Shown here piece by piece: positions 50,920 to 59,539 of a stretch of 64,000 bases of DNA. A program made the translations under genes and the position numbers. Below the pieces are notes generated by a model that ran no database searches, was not told where the DNA came from, and saw nothing but the letters and a program-made list of their open reading frames with translations. The stretch's first letter is position 1. Every line of letters starts with the position of its first letter. This stretch comes from Betaproteobacteria bacterium (GTDB lineage: Bacteria > Pseudomonadota > Gammaproteobacteria > Burkholderiales > SG8-41): NCBI GenBank assembly GCA_016192825.1, contig JACPTK010000055.1, positions 1 through 64,000 of the forward strand, in the 5' to 3' direction.

Positions 50920-52329
50920 GTGAGCAACGCGCAACCGGCCTTACTCGAGAACGCGACGCGCGACCTCGCGCGCTTCGCCGCGGCGCTGCGCTTCGAGGAC
51001 CTTCCCGCGGAGGTCATCGAGCGCATCAAGTTGAGCGTGCTCGACAGTCTCGGCTGTTGCGTCCACGGAGCGACGCTGCCGTGGACGCGCAAAGTCGCCG
51101 AGCTGGCGCAGGAAGAGGGGGCGCAACCGGTTGCGTCGATCGTCGGCATGGGCAGCAAGACCTCGATCGCGCTGGCGGCGCTGGTGAACGGCACCGCGGG
51201 CCACGCGTTCGAGCTTGATGATATTCACAAGGAGTCGATCGTCCACCCCGGGTCGCTCGCGACGCCGGTGGCGCTGGCCTTTGCCGAGGCGCGCGGGCGG
51301 GCGCCGGGCCGCGATGTGATCACCGGCATGGTCGCCGGCTACGAGGTCGGCGCGCGCGTGGGCAATGCGGCAACGATGAGCCTGTTCCTGCGCGGTTTCC
51401 ACCCGCAGGGGACCTCGGGCACGTTCGTCGCCGCGGCGACCGCCGCGCGCATGCTTGACCTCGATGCCGTGCAGACCCAGCACGCCCTCGGGATCGTCGG
51501 CTCGCAGGCGGGTGGCCTGATGGCCGCGCAGGAAGGGGCGATGGTCAAGCGCTTCCACTCGGGGCGCGCCGCGCAAAGCGGCGTCTACTCGGCGCTGCTG
51601 GCCCGGCGCGGTTTCACCGGGATCACGGACGTGCTCGAGGCCGCGTACGGCGGTTTTCTGAGCTCGCTCTCCGACAAGCCGGCTCCGTCCAGGCTCACGG
51701 CCGGGCTCGGCGCGACGTGGGAGACGCTCAACGTCGGCTACAAGCCGCACGCGAGCGTCACCAGCATCCACACCGCACTCGACGCGCTGGCGGAGATCAT
51801 GCGCGAGAACGGTCTGCACGCGGACGACATCGCGGCGGTGGACGCCGGCTTGAGCCACATGACCCACGTTCACTGCGCGTGGGACTACCAGGCGCAGGGC
51901 GTGACCGCGGCACAGATGAATCTCTATTACGGGCTCGCGGTGATCGCACTCGACGGCGCCGCGTTCGTGGATCAGTATCGCGAGGAGCGGCTACGCGATC
52001 CTCGCGTCCTCGATTTCATCAAGCGCATCAAGGCGCACGTGGATCCCGGGATCGAGGCGATGGGCGCGGCTTTCCGGCACGCGGCGCGGCTCAAGGTCGC
52101 GACCCGCGACGGGCGGATGCTCGAGCGCGAGATCCTGCACCGGCGCGGCAGCCCGGAGAATCCGCTCAAGCCGGAGGACATCGTGTACAAGTTCCGGCAG
52201 ATCGTGAGATCGTGCCTGCCGCAAGATGACATCGAGCGGCTGGTCAGGCTCGCGGCCGAGCTCGACCGGCTGGAAAGCATCCAGGAGCTCATTGCGATCG
52301 TCGCCAGGCCGCCGCAGCGGGCGCAATGA
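50920..52329 (+). CDS. MmgE/PrpD family protein 8
   Basis: The 469-residue member (from GTG 50920; an in-frame TTG at 50887 and GTG at 50896 overlap the preceding gene and are alternatives) has LSVLDSLGCCVHG, HAFELDDIHKESIVHPGS near residue 97 and MVKRFHSGRAAQSG near residue 210. All signature residues are present. It is followed by a paralogue 38 bp downstream, the second such tandem pair in the window (with 42773/44265). Confidence 0.87.
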   Translation: MSNAQPALLENATRDLARFAAALRFEDLPAEVIERIKLSVLDSLGCCVHGATLPWTRKVAELAQEEGAQPVASIVGMGSKTSIALAALVNGTAGHAFELDDIHKESIVHPGSLATPVALAFAEARGRAPGRDVITGMVAGYEVGARVGNAATMSLFLRGFHPQGTSGTFVAAATAARMLDLDAVQTQHALGIVGSQAGGLMAAQEGAMVKRFHSGRAAQSGVYSALLARRGFTGITDVLEAAYGGFLSSLSDKPAPSRLTAGLGATWETLNVGYKPHASVTSIHTALDALAEIMRENGLHADDIAAVDAGLSHMTHVHCAWDYQAQGVTAAQMNLYYGLAVIALDGAAFVDQYREERLRDPRVLDFIKRIKAHVDPGIEAMGAAFRHAARLKVATRDGRMLEREILHRRGSPENPLKPEDIVYKFRQIVRSCLPQDDIERLVRLAAELDRLESIQELIAIVARPPQRAQ

Positions 52330-52367
52330 CAACACCGTAATCCCACAGGCCAATCAAGGACGCAAAG

Positions 52368-53741
52368 ATGGGTGCCACCTACGCGGAACAACTGGCGCGC
52401 CGTTTCACCGTGCTCAAGTACGAGGATGTCACGGCGTACTCGCGGCACGCGATTACGCGCCTCCTGCTCGACTATCTCGGCGTCGCGATCGCCGGCAGCC
52501 AGACGGAGAGCGGACGCATCGCAGGCCGCTTTGCCGCAGAGCAGGGCGGCACGGCGCAGGCCAGCCTGATCGGCGCCGGCAGGCGCGTGCCGATGGCGAA
52601 CGCCGCGTTCGCGAACGCCATTTCCTCGCACAGCATCGAGCTCGACGATATCGACGTGCTGGCGCTGTTTCATTTCAGCCCGCCGGTATTCTCGGCGGCG
52701 CTGGCCGCGGCGGAGCGCGTGGGCGCCAGGGGCAGGGAGCTCGTCGCCGCGCTTGCCGCCGGTTGCGAGATGATGGAGCGCGCGAGCAAGGCGGCCAATC
52801 CTTCGCTTCGCGACCGCGGCTACCATACCACGCCCACCTGCGGCGTGTTTGGCGCAACCGTCGCCGCCGGCAAGCTGCTCAGGCTCGATGCGGCGAAGCT
52901 CACGTCGGCACTCGGGCTCGCCGGGGCGCAGGCCGCGGGGCTGATGGAAATGTACGGGCCCTCGATGCAGAAACGCTTCAATCCGGGACCGGCGGCGCGG
53001 AGCGGCGTGACCTCGGCCGTCATGGCGCAACTGGGATTCACCGGCGCCGACACGATCTTCGAGGGCGAACGCGGTTTTTTGCGCGCCTTCACGGGCAACT
53101 CGGACGCGTCGCAGCTCGGCACCGGGCTCGACGAGCCGTACCGGCTCGACATCGAGTTCAAGCCGTACTCCTGCGCGCGGCCGATCCACAATGCGATCGA
53201 CTGCGCGCTGGATATCCGCAGCCGCCACCGGCCCGACCTGGGGGCGGTGCGGCAGATCGAGGTGGCGCGGCATCCGCAGTGGGCGCATTACCACCAGAAC
53301 AAGACTCCCCGGACCTATCACGAAGCGCAGGTCAGCCTGCCGTACTCGGTCGCGGTCGCGCTCAAGGAAGGGCAGGCGCTGCTCAGCCAATACGACGATC
53401 GCAAGCTCAGGGAGCCGGTGCTGCGGCGGATCTCCGCCATCACCAACGTCACGGTCGACGGATCGCTGCCGCGCGGGGTGTCGTGCAGGATGACGGTGAC
53501 CCTGAACGACGGGCGCAAGTTCGTGTCGCAGGTCGATCATCCCAAAGGCTCGATCCAGAACCCGATGTCCGACGAGGAGCTGCGGGGAAAGTTCGACAGC
53601 CTGGCGGCGCCGGTGGTCGGCGCGCGGCGTGCCGCGCAGATCGCGGAGGTGGTAAGCGGGATCGAGAAGTGCGGCGACGTCGGCAAGCTGATGCGCCTTG
53701 CCGCGAAACCGGCGCGTGCCCCCCGCCGAAGGAAGGGGTAA
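52368..53741 (+). CDS. MmgE/PrpD family protein 9
   Basis: The 457-residue member has LLLDYLGVAIAGSQ, SHSIELDDIDVLALFHFSP near residue 88 and MQKRFNPGPAARSG near residue 200. The first His after the acidic pair is Asp, and the HPG segment reads HFS, so one catalytic His position is changed while the Lys is kept. Start ATG 52368. It directly precedes the molybdoenzyme gene (6-bp gap), so its product is likely made together with the transhydroxylase-like complex. Confidence 0.87.
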   Translation: MGATYAEQLARRFTVLKYEDVTAYSRHAITRLLLDYLGVAIAGSQTESGRIAGRFAAEQGGTAQASLIGAGRRVPMANAAFANAISSHSIELDDIDVLALFHFSPPVFSAALAAAERVGARGRELVAALAAGCEMMERASKAANPSLRDRGYHTTPTCGVFGATVAAGKLLRLDAAKLTSALGLAGAQAAGLMEMYGPSMQKRFNPGPAARSGVTSAVMAQLGFTGADTIFEGERGFLRAFTGNSDASQLGTGLDEPYRLDIEFKPYSCARPIHNAIDCALDIRSRHRPDLGAVRQIEVARHPQWAHYHQNKTPRTYHEAQVSLPYSVAVALKEGQALLSQYDDRKLREPVLRRISAITNVTVDGSLPRGVSCRMTVTLNDGRKFVSQVDHPKGSIQNPMSDEELRGKFDSLAAPVVGARRAAQIAEVVSGIEKCGDVGKLMRLAAKPARAPRRRKG

Positions 53742-53747
53742 CCCGAG

Positions 53748-56744
53748 GTGTCCATGCGCTTTTCCGCGACGCTCGCGGGACTCTACGCCGCGATGCGCTA
53801 CTGCGCCTGGCGCGATCCCGAGTACCGCGCGCAGCTCGCCGAGCGCGATTTCATCGGGCAGATCCGCACGCTCGAAGCCGATATCGGCCGCTGGTTCGAG
53901 TTCAAGGCCGGTACGGTGCGCTCGGGCGCCGGCATCCATCCACGGCCCGATGTCACGCTGAGCTACGAAACCGCGACGGTCGCCGCTCGGCTGCTCACGC
54001 TGCCGGTCAACTGGCAGGAACAGATCAACGCGGCGAAAAATTTCCGGTTCAAGGTCGAGGGTCCGGATGAACTCGTCTACCGGTTCACGCAGTTGATGTT
54101 CGCTGTGCGCAGCGTCGGCTGGCGATTCGGCACGGCGGTCGGCGAGGGTGTCCGGCGCTATACCAGCATGACCAACGCCGGGCCGTGCTTCGTCTACGTC
54201 AGGGACGGAAAAATCCTGCGCATCACGCCGATCGACTTCGACGAGGACGATGCGCCGCCGTGGACGATCGAGGCCCGCGGGCGGCGCTTTACGCCGCCGC
54301 GCAAGACGACGCTCGCGGTTCACGGCCTGGCGTGGAAATCGCTGGTGTATTCGCCCGACCGGCTGCTCCATCCGATGCGCCGCGTCGATTTCGATCCGCG
54401 CGGCGAGCGCCACCCGGAGAACCGCGGCAAATCGGGCTACGTGCGCATCAGCTGGGACGAGGCGCTGGATCTGGTTGCGGGCGAGATCCGCCGCGTCAAG
54501 GCGGAGCACGGCCCCGGCGCGGTGACCTACAACTATCCGTCGCACCATTCCTGGGGCAACGTCGGTTACTGGACCTCGGCGCTGCTGCGTTTCTTCAACG
54601 CCGTCGGCCATACCCGCATCAATCACAATCCCGACAGCTGGGAAGGCTGGTTCTGGGGCGCGCTGCACCACTGGGGCAACAGCATGCGCCTCGGAACCGC
54701 CGAGCCCTACGGCACCGTTGGCGATCTGCTCAAGGAAGCCGAGCTGGTCGTTTTTTGGTCGAGCGACCCGGAGTCCACCAGCGGCATCTACGCGGGCTAC
54801 GAGGGAACGGTGCGGCGCACCTGGCTGAAGGAACTGGGCATTCCGACGGTGCACATCGAGCCGCACCTCAACGCCACGGCGGCGTTTCTCGGCGGCAAGT
54901 GGATCGCGCCGCGGCCGGGCACCGATACGGCGCTGGCGCTCGCCATCGCGCAGGTCTGGATCGCGGAAGGCCTCTACGACAAGCGGTTTATCGCCGGGCG
55001 TACGGTGGGCTTCGATGCCTGGCGGCGTTATGTGACCGGCGCGGACGACGGCGTGCCGAAGACGCCCGAATGGCAGCAGGCCGAGACCGGCGTTCCCGCG
55101 CGCGAGGTTCGCGCGCTCGCGCGCGAGTGGGGACGCAAGCGCACCTATCTCGCCACCGGCGGATGGGGCAACGGACTGGGGGGCGCGTGCCGCGGCCCGA
55201 CCGGACTGCAGTGGGCGCGCGCGATGGTCTGCCTGGCCGCGATGCAGGGACTGGGACGGCCGGGCGTCAACTTCGGCAACCTGCAGTGGGGCACGCCGAT
55301 CGATACCACCTTCTACTTTTCCGGCTATGGCGAAGGCGGCTTCTCGGGCGATCTCGTGAGCACAGCCTCGTCGATCTCGCTGTACCAACGCATGCCGCAT
55401 TTGCCCAGCGTCAACCCGACGGGACAGACCATCCCGCGCACCAATCTGCCCGAGGCCATCCTGGAAGGCCGCGCCGAAGGCTTTCCGCGTGAGTCCCGCT
55501 CGATGGAAGGGCAGTTCGTGCCGATCCGCTATCCCGCGCCGGGCCATTCCCGGGTGCGTTTGTTCTACCGCTACGGCGGCTCGAACCTCGGCACCATGCC
55601 GGATTCCAGCCGCTACGTGCAGATGTACCAGTCGCCGAATCTCGAGTTCGTCGTCAACCAGTCGATCTGGTTCGAGGGCGAGGCGAAATTCGCCGACGTC
55701 ATCCTGCCCGCGTGCACCAGCTTCGAGCGCTGGGACGTCAGCGAATGGTGCAATTCGGGCGGCTTCGCCCATCACTCGCAGACCCAGCTCAATCACCGCA
55801 TGGTGGTGATGCAGCACAAGTGCATCGAGCCGCTGGGCGAATCGAAATCCGATTACCGCATTTTCCTCGAACTCGCGCACCGGCTCGGGCTGGGCATGTA
55901 CTACTCCGAAGGCATGAGCGAGCTCGACTGGGTGCAGCGCATGTTCGAGGCGTCCGATCTGCCGCGTCGCCTGTCGTGGAAGGCGTTTCTGCGCAAGGGT
56001 TATTACGTGGTGCCCGCCCCGCCGGAACGCCTGCGGGCGCCGGTTGCGTACCGCTGGTTCAACGAAGGGCGCAAGAAGGACCTCCCCGAGCCGCACCCGC
56101 TGCCCTCCGAGTACAAGACCTCGTACCTCGAAGGCCTGCAGACGCCCTCGGGCAAGTTCGAATTCGAGTGCGCGACGCTCAAGCGCTACGCGGCGGATGA
56201 CGCGGAGCGCCCCCCGGTGCTCAGATACGCGCGTTCGCGCGAAAGCGTGAAGTCGGAACGCGCGGCGCGCTTCCCGCTGCAGCTGCTGACACCGCACCCG
56301 CGCTTCAGCTTCCACACCGAAGGCGACGCCAAGGACGGCTTCCTCAACGACATCGAAGACCACCGCGTGCTCGTCGATGGGCGCCACTACTGGGTGCTCC
56401 GCCTCAATCCCGCCGATGCCGAGGCGCGCGGCATACGGGAGCGGATGCTGGTGCGGGTGTTCAACGAGCTCGGCGCGGTCGTCTGCGCGGCGCATCTGAC
56501 ACATTGCGTGCGGCCGGGCGTCGCGCACGGCTACGAGTCCTCGGCGCGGTACGAGCCGCTGGGCGATCCCGGCCGCTCGACGGATGTGGGCGGCGCGCTG
56601 AATCTTCTCACCCCCAAGAAGTCGCAAATCGCCCGCGCCAGCGCCATGGGCAACAGCAACTGCCTGGTAGAGGTCGAACCGTGGAGCGGGACGGTCCCGG
56701 CGGCCGCCCCGGCGAATGGCGCGTTGGCCGCCAGCCCCGGCTGA
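53748..56744 (+). CDS. Pyrogallol-phloroglucinol transhydroxylase-like molybdoenzyme, large subunit, with N-terminal SCP2-like domain
   Basis: The 998-residue protein of the DMSO-reductase superfamily closely follows, from about residue 141, the Pelobacter acidigallici transhydroxylase large subunit as I remember it: GPCFVYVRDGKILRITPIDF, SHHSWGNVGYW, NHNPDSWEGW, VVFWSSDPESTSGIYAGYEG, FYFSGYGEGGFSGD, VNQSIWFEGEAKFADVILPAC, LTPHPRFSFHTEGDAKDGF. The residues taken there as Mo ligand (Ser) and catalytic His, Asp and Tyr all appear conserved (H266/267, D297, S298, Tyr of FYFSGY). No N-terminal FeS cysteines, as in that enzyme. Residues 1-138 are extra and resemble an SCP2 sterol-carrier-like domain (RPDVTLSYET; FKVEGPDELVYRFTQL). 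No Tat signal, so cytoplasmic. GTG start at 53748; ATG 53754 is possible. Confidence 0.85.
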   Translation: MSMRFSATLAGLYAAMRYCAWRDPEYRAQLAERDFIGQIRTLEADIGRWFEFKAGTVRSGAGIHPRPDVTLSYETATVAARLLTLPVNWQEQINAAKNFRFKVEGPDELVYRFTQLMFAVRSVGWRFGTAVGEGVRRYTSMTNAGPCFVYVRDGKILRITPIDFDEDDAPPWTIEARGRRFTPPRKTTLAVHGLAWKSLVYSPDRLLHPMRRVDFDPRGERHPENRGKSGYVRISWDEALDLVAGEIRRVKAEHGPGAVTYNYPSHHSWGNVGYWTSALLRFFNAVGHTRINHNPDSWEGWFWGALHHWGNSMRLGTAEPYGTVGDLLKEAELVVFWSSDPESTSGIYAGYEGTVRRTWLKELGIPTVHIEPHLNATAAFLGGKWIAPRPGTDTALALAIAQVWIAEGLYDKRFIAGRTVGFDAWRRYVTGADDGVPKTPEWQQAETGVPAREVRALAREWGRKRTYLATGGWGNGLGGACRGPTGLQWARAMVCLAAMQGLGRPGVNFGNLQWGTPIDTTFYFSGYGEGGFSGDLVSTASSISLYQRMPHLPSVNPTGQTIPRTNLPEAILEGRAEGFPRESRSMEGQFVPIRYPAPGHSRVRLFYRYGGSNLGTMPDSSRYVQMYQSPNLEFVVNQSIWFEGEAKFADVILPACTSFERWDVSEWCNSGGFAHHSQTQLNHRMVVMQHKCIEPLGESKSDYRIFLELAHRLGLGMYYSEGMSELDWVQRMFEASDLPRRLSWKAFLRKGYYVVPAPPERLRAPVAYRWFNEGRKKDLPEPHPLPSEYKTSYLEGLQTPSGKFEFECATLKRYAADDAERPPVLRYARSRESVKSERAARFPLQLLTPHPRFSFHTEGDAKDGFLNDIEDHRVLVDGRHYWVLRLNPADAEARGIRERMLVRVFNELGAVVCAAHLTHCVRPGVAHGYESSARYEPLGDPGRSTDVGGALNLLTPKKSQIARASAMGNSNCLVEVEPWSGTVPAAAPANGALAASPG

Positions 56745-56753
56745 GAGCGAACC

Positions 56754-57617
56754 GTGAAGAAGTGGAATCTCGTTTTCGATGTGGCGCTCTGCACCGGATG
56801 CCGGAATTGCGTGCTGGCCGTCAAGGACGAATACGTGGGCAACGATTTCCCCGGCTACAGCGCCGCGATGCCGCGGCACGGCCACAAATGGGTGGATATC
56901 CGGCGGCAGGAGCGCGGGCGGTTTCCTGCGGTCGATATCGCCTACCTTTTCCACGCCTGCCAGCATTGCGATGACGCTCCCTGCATTCGCGCCGCGAAAA
57001 ACAACGCCGTCACCAAACGCAGCGACGGCATCGTGCAGATCGATCCGGACCGCGCGCGTGGGCAAAGGCAGATCGTCGACGCGTGTCCCTACCACGCGGT
57101 GCATTGGAACGAGGCGTTATCGCTGCCCCAGCACTGGAACTTCGATGCGCACCTGATCGACGCCGGCTGGGCCGCGCCGCGCCCGGTGCAGGCGTGCCCC
57201 ACCGGCGCGCTGCGCGCGCTCAAGGTCGAAGACGGGGAAATGCGGCGCATCGCGCGGGTCGAAGGGCTCGAGCCGCTCCAGCCCGGCGCGCAGCACGGGA
57301 CCCGCGTGCATTACCGCAACCTGAGCCGCTTTACGCACGCCTTTGTGGCCGGCACGGTGGTCGGGGACGAGGCCGGGCTCGAAGCCTGCGTGGCGCGCGC
57401 GCTGGTGCGACTCGTGCATGGCGACGAAGCCGTCGGCAGCACCTCGAGCGACGCCTACGGCGACTTCCGCTTCGACGCCCTGGCGCCCTCCAGCGGACGC
57501 TACCGGGTGGAGGTGTCGGCGGAGGGTTACCGCGGGCGCGTGCTGGAGTTCGAGCTGGCGGACAGCCACTGGCTCGGGGAAATCCGGCTCGAGCGGCAGG
57601 AACATCAGGAAGTGTGA
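56754..57617 (+). CDS. Transhydroxylase-like iron-sulfur small subunit
   Basis: The 287-residue protein has NLVFDVALCTGCRNC, FPGYSAAMPRHGHKW, HACQHCDDAPC, IVQIDPDRARGQRQIVDACPYHAVHWNE, QACPTGAL and a C-terminal transthyretin/Cna-B-like sandwich (YGDFRFDALAPSSGRYRVEVSAEGYRG), the same order as the transhydroxylase small subunit. Eight Cys remain; four positions are lost (CRNCVLAV lacks the fourth, QHWNFDAH replaces a CxxC, ACPTG lacks the last), so two [4Fe-4S] clusters are expected instead of three. GTG start at 56754, 9 bp after the large subunit. Confidence 0.85.
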   Translation: MKKWNLVFDVALCTGCRNCVLAVKDEYVGNDFPGYSAAMPRHGHKWVDIRRQERGRFPAVDIAYLFHACQHCDDAPCIRAAKNNAVTKRSDGIVQIDPDRARGQRQIVDACPYHAVHWNEALSLPQHWNFDAHLIDAGWAAPRPVQACPTGALRALKVEDGEMRRIARVEGLEPLQPGAQHGTRVHYRNLSRFTHAFVAGTVVGDEAGLEACVARALVRLVHGDEAVGSTSSDAYGDFRFDALAPSSGRYRVEVSAEGYRGRVLEFELADSHWLGEIRLERQEHQEV

Positions 57618-57629
57618 CATCATTCGATC

Positions 57630-57671
57630 AATTAATATTATTTAACCCGATGGATTTCGTGCGCCTATAAT
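57630..57671 (+). promoter_or_regulatory. Putative sigma70 promoter with overlapping AT palindrome
   Basis: AATTAATATTATTTAA (57630-57645) overlaps a TTAACC -35-like hexamer; TATAAT lies at 57666-57671 with 18-bp spacing. It would drive the TAXI-TRAP genes. The palindrome resembles the AATGATATTATT sites at 40777 and 47815. Confidence 0.5.
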
Positions 57672-57773
57672 GGGCTCCACGCCCTTCCTGGTGTGTCGGC
57701 CGCGCACCAGAGCATGGCGCCCAGCGCATCATTCCCCCGGCCGAATGCTGGCAAACAGTTGGAGGCGGACGAT

Positions 57774-58769
57774 ATGAAACCGATCACACGAGTTCGGATG
57801 GTATCCACGACTTGCGGCGCCGCGTTGGCAGTCATGGCTCTGGCCTGGCCGTCGGCGGGAGTCGCGCAGACCATGCTTCAAATGCCCACCGGCGGCGTGA
57901 CTGGCAGTTACTACATGATCGGTGCCCCGCTCGCGAAATTCATCAACGAGCAATCGAAGCTGATTCGGGTTACGCCGAACACCTCCGGCGGCAGCGTGGA
58001 AAACCTGCGGCGGGTCGAGGGCGGCACGGCGCAGCTTGGAATGACGTCGCAGGAATTGATGTACGCGGCGTGGAACGGGGAGAAGCCTTTCGGCAAGCCC
58101 ATGCGCAACTGGCGGGTCATCGGCATCGTTACGCCGATTCTGGCGAATCACGTGATTACGCTGTCCTCGAACAATGTCAAGACCGCGTCCGACCTGAAAG
58201 GCAAGGTTTTTGCGATCGGCGCGCCGGGCTCGATGGCGGCGACCCAGATGAACCTGTTTCTCGAGCACACGGGCCTGAAATCGGCGGTTGAAGCGCGGAT
58301 GCTGCCGCATCAGGACTACCCGAGCATGCTGCTCGACGGCAAGGTTCAGGTGATCAACCGGGCGGGAAGCGTACCCGCGGCCACCGTTGAGGAGATCGGG
58401 TCGCAAAAGCCGGTCAATCTGGTCGACTTCGGGCCGTTGCTTGATAAGAGCGGATTCTTGAAGAAATACTCCTTCTACCAGAAGGTCGTCGTGAAAGGCG
58501 GCACCTACAAGGGCGAGAACCGCGACGTCACGTTATTCGGCTCCGCCGGCTACCTCATCGCGCACAAGGACGTGCCGGATGCGGTGGTCTACGAATTCAC
58601 CAAGCTCGCCTATTCCCAGGACAACATCAATCAGGTCAATATGGCGTTCAAAGGGGCGAACCTGAACCGCGCCGACCCCTTGAGCGGCAATATCGGCCCG
58701 GTGCACCCGGGGGCGGCGAAATTCTGGAAGGAAATAGGGGTGAAATACCCCGAGCCCACGCTCAAGTAA
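57774..58769 (+). CDS. TAXI-family TRAP transporter substrate-binding protein
   Basis: The 331-residue protein has a signal peptide (MKPITRVRMVSTTCGAALAVMALAWPSAGVAQ), then MPTGGVTGSYYMIGAPLAKFINE, NTSGGSVENLRRVEGGTAQLGMTSQELMYAA and IGAPGSMAATQMNLFLEHTG, all typical of TAXI receptors. It delivers a carboxylate to the fused permease at 59540. Start ATG 57774 after TTGGAGGCGG. Confidence 0.93.
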   Translation: MKPITRVRMVSTTCGAALAVMALAWPSAGVAQTMLQMPTGGVTGSYYMIGAPLAKFINEQSKLIRVTPNTSGGSVENLRRVEGGTAQLGMTSQELMYAAWNGEKPFGKPMRNWRVIGIVTPILANHVITLSSNNVKTASDLKGKVFAIGAPGSMAATQMNLFLEHTGLKSAVEARMLPHQDYPSMLLDGKVQVINRAGSVPAATVEEIGSQKPVNLVDFGPLLDKSGFLKKYSFYQKVVVKGGTYKGENRDVTLFGSAGYLIAHKDVPDAVVYEFTKLAYSQDNINQVNMAFKGANLNRADPLSGNIGPVHPGAAKFWKEIGVKYPEPTLK

Positions 58770-58796
58770 TCGCGTCCGGGCGGTCCGGGGCGAGCC

Positions 58797-59504
58797 ATGC
58801 CGGGCGGGCAGGCAGTCGTGCTGGTGCGGTTCGACGAGGTTCCGCGTGAATTCGAGGCCGAGTGGAACCGCTGGTACGACGATACCCACATTCCGGCCCG
58901 GCTTGCGCTGCCCGGATTCATCGCGGCTCGCCGTTTCGCCGCCTACGAGGGCGAGGCCGGATACCTCACGCTTTACGAGCTGGAAAACGCGGACGCGGTC
59001 GCCAGCGAGGCCTACCGGGAGTTGAAGCGGAAGGAGCTTTCGCGTCCCGCGGACAGTTTCGAGGCGCGCACGCTGAATCTGCCGGGATTCAGGCGCGACG
59101 TGTATCGGCAGGTCTATCCGGATACCGGCTATGAAACGCCTGATACGGAATATCTGTTCGTCGTCGGGCACGACATCCCGGCGAACCGGGAAGAGGAATT
59201 CACGGCGTGGTACAACACGGAGCATATTCCCGCCATGCTCCGCGTGCCTGGATTCGTCACGGCGCGCCGACTCAAAATGACGCCGCCGCTTTCGCCGGAA
59301 TCCGGCGCGCAATCCTCAAGCCCGCAATTCCTTACGCTCTACGATCTCGCGGACAGGAATGCGGTCGAAAGCGACCGGTTCCTGAGGGATCGCAACTCGC
59401 CGTGGACGTCGTGGGTAAGGAGCTGGTACACGCGCCGCCTGCGCATCAAGGCGCAACGGATTTCGCGAATGCTCGTGCCACTGCGGCACGCGGCCGTGTC
59501 CTGA
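58797..59504 (+). CDS. Tandem dimeric alpha/beta-barrel (EthD/DUF4286-like) protein
   Basis: The 235-residue protein has two related halves: FEAEWNRWYDDTHIPARLALPGFIAARRF and REEEFTAWYNTEHIPAMLRVPGFVTARRL. The W-Y-N/D-x-x-H-I-P...PGF pattern is typical of ferredoxin-like dimeric barrels used in aromatic and polyketide catabolism. It lies between TRAP receptor and permease genes and may act on the imported compound. No catalytic role can be proved. Confidence 0.75.
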   Translation: MPGGQAVVLVRFDEVPREFEAEWNRWYDDTHIPARLALPGFIAARRFAAYEGEAGYLTLYELENADAVASEAYRELKRKELSRPADSFEARTLNLPGFRRDVYRQVYPDTGYETPDTEYLFVVGHDIPANREEEFTAWYNTEHIPAMLRVPGFVTARRLKMTPPLSPESGAQSSSPQFLTLYDLADRNAVESDRFLRDRNSPWTSWVRSWYTRRLRIKAQRISRMLVPLRHAAVS

Positions 59505-59539
59505 GGGTTGCTCGCCGACCGTCTTCCGGGGGGATTTGA

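Noticed and set aside
47847-51194. Long minus-strand open frame of about 1115 codons
   Set aside because: Antisense to the FadH-like and MBL-fold genes, whose motifs are unambiguous; no domains in the antisense translation.
51972-57104. Very long open frame on the minus strand (about 1710 codons)
   Set aside because: It is antisense to five well-supported genes, has low-complexity His/Arg/Gly-rich translation and arises from the GC-rich third-position bias.
53748-57617. Formate dehydrogenase or arsenite oxidase
   Set aside because: Sequence blocks match transhydroxylase along the large subunit, there is no Sec/Cys Mo-ligand motif of formate dehydrogenase, no Rieske partner, and the small subunit has the transthyretin-like C-terminal domain.
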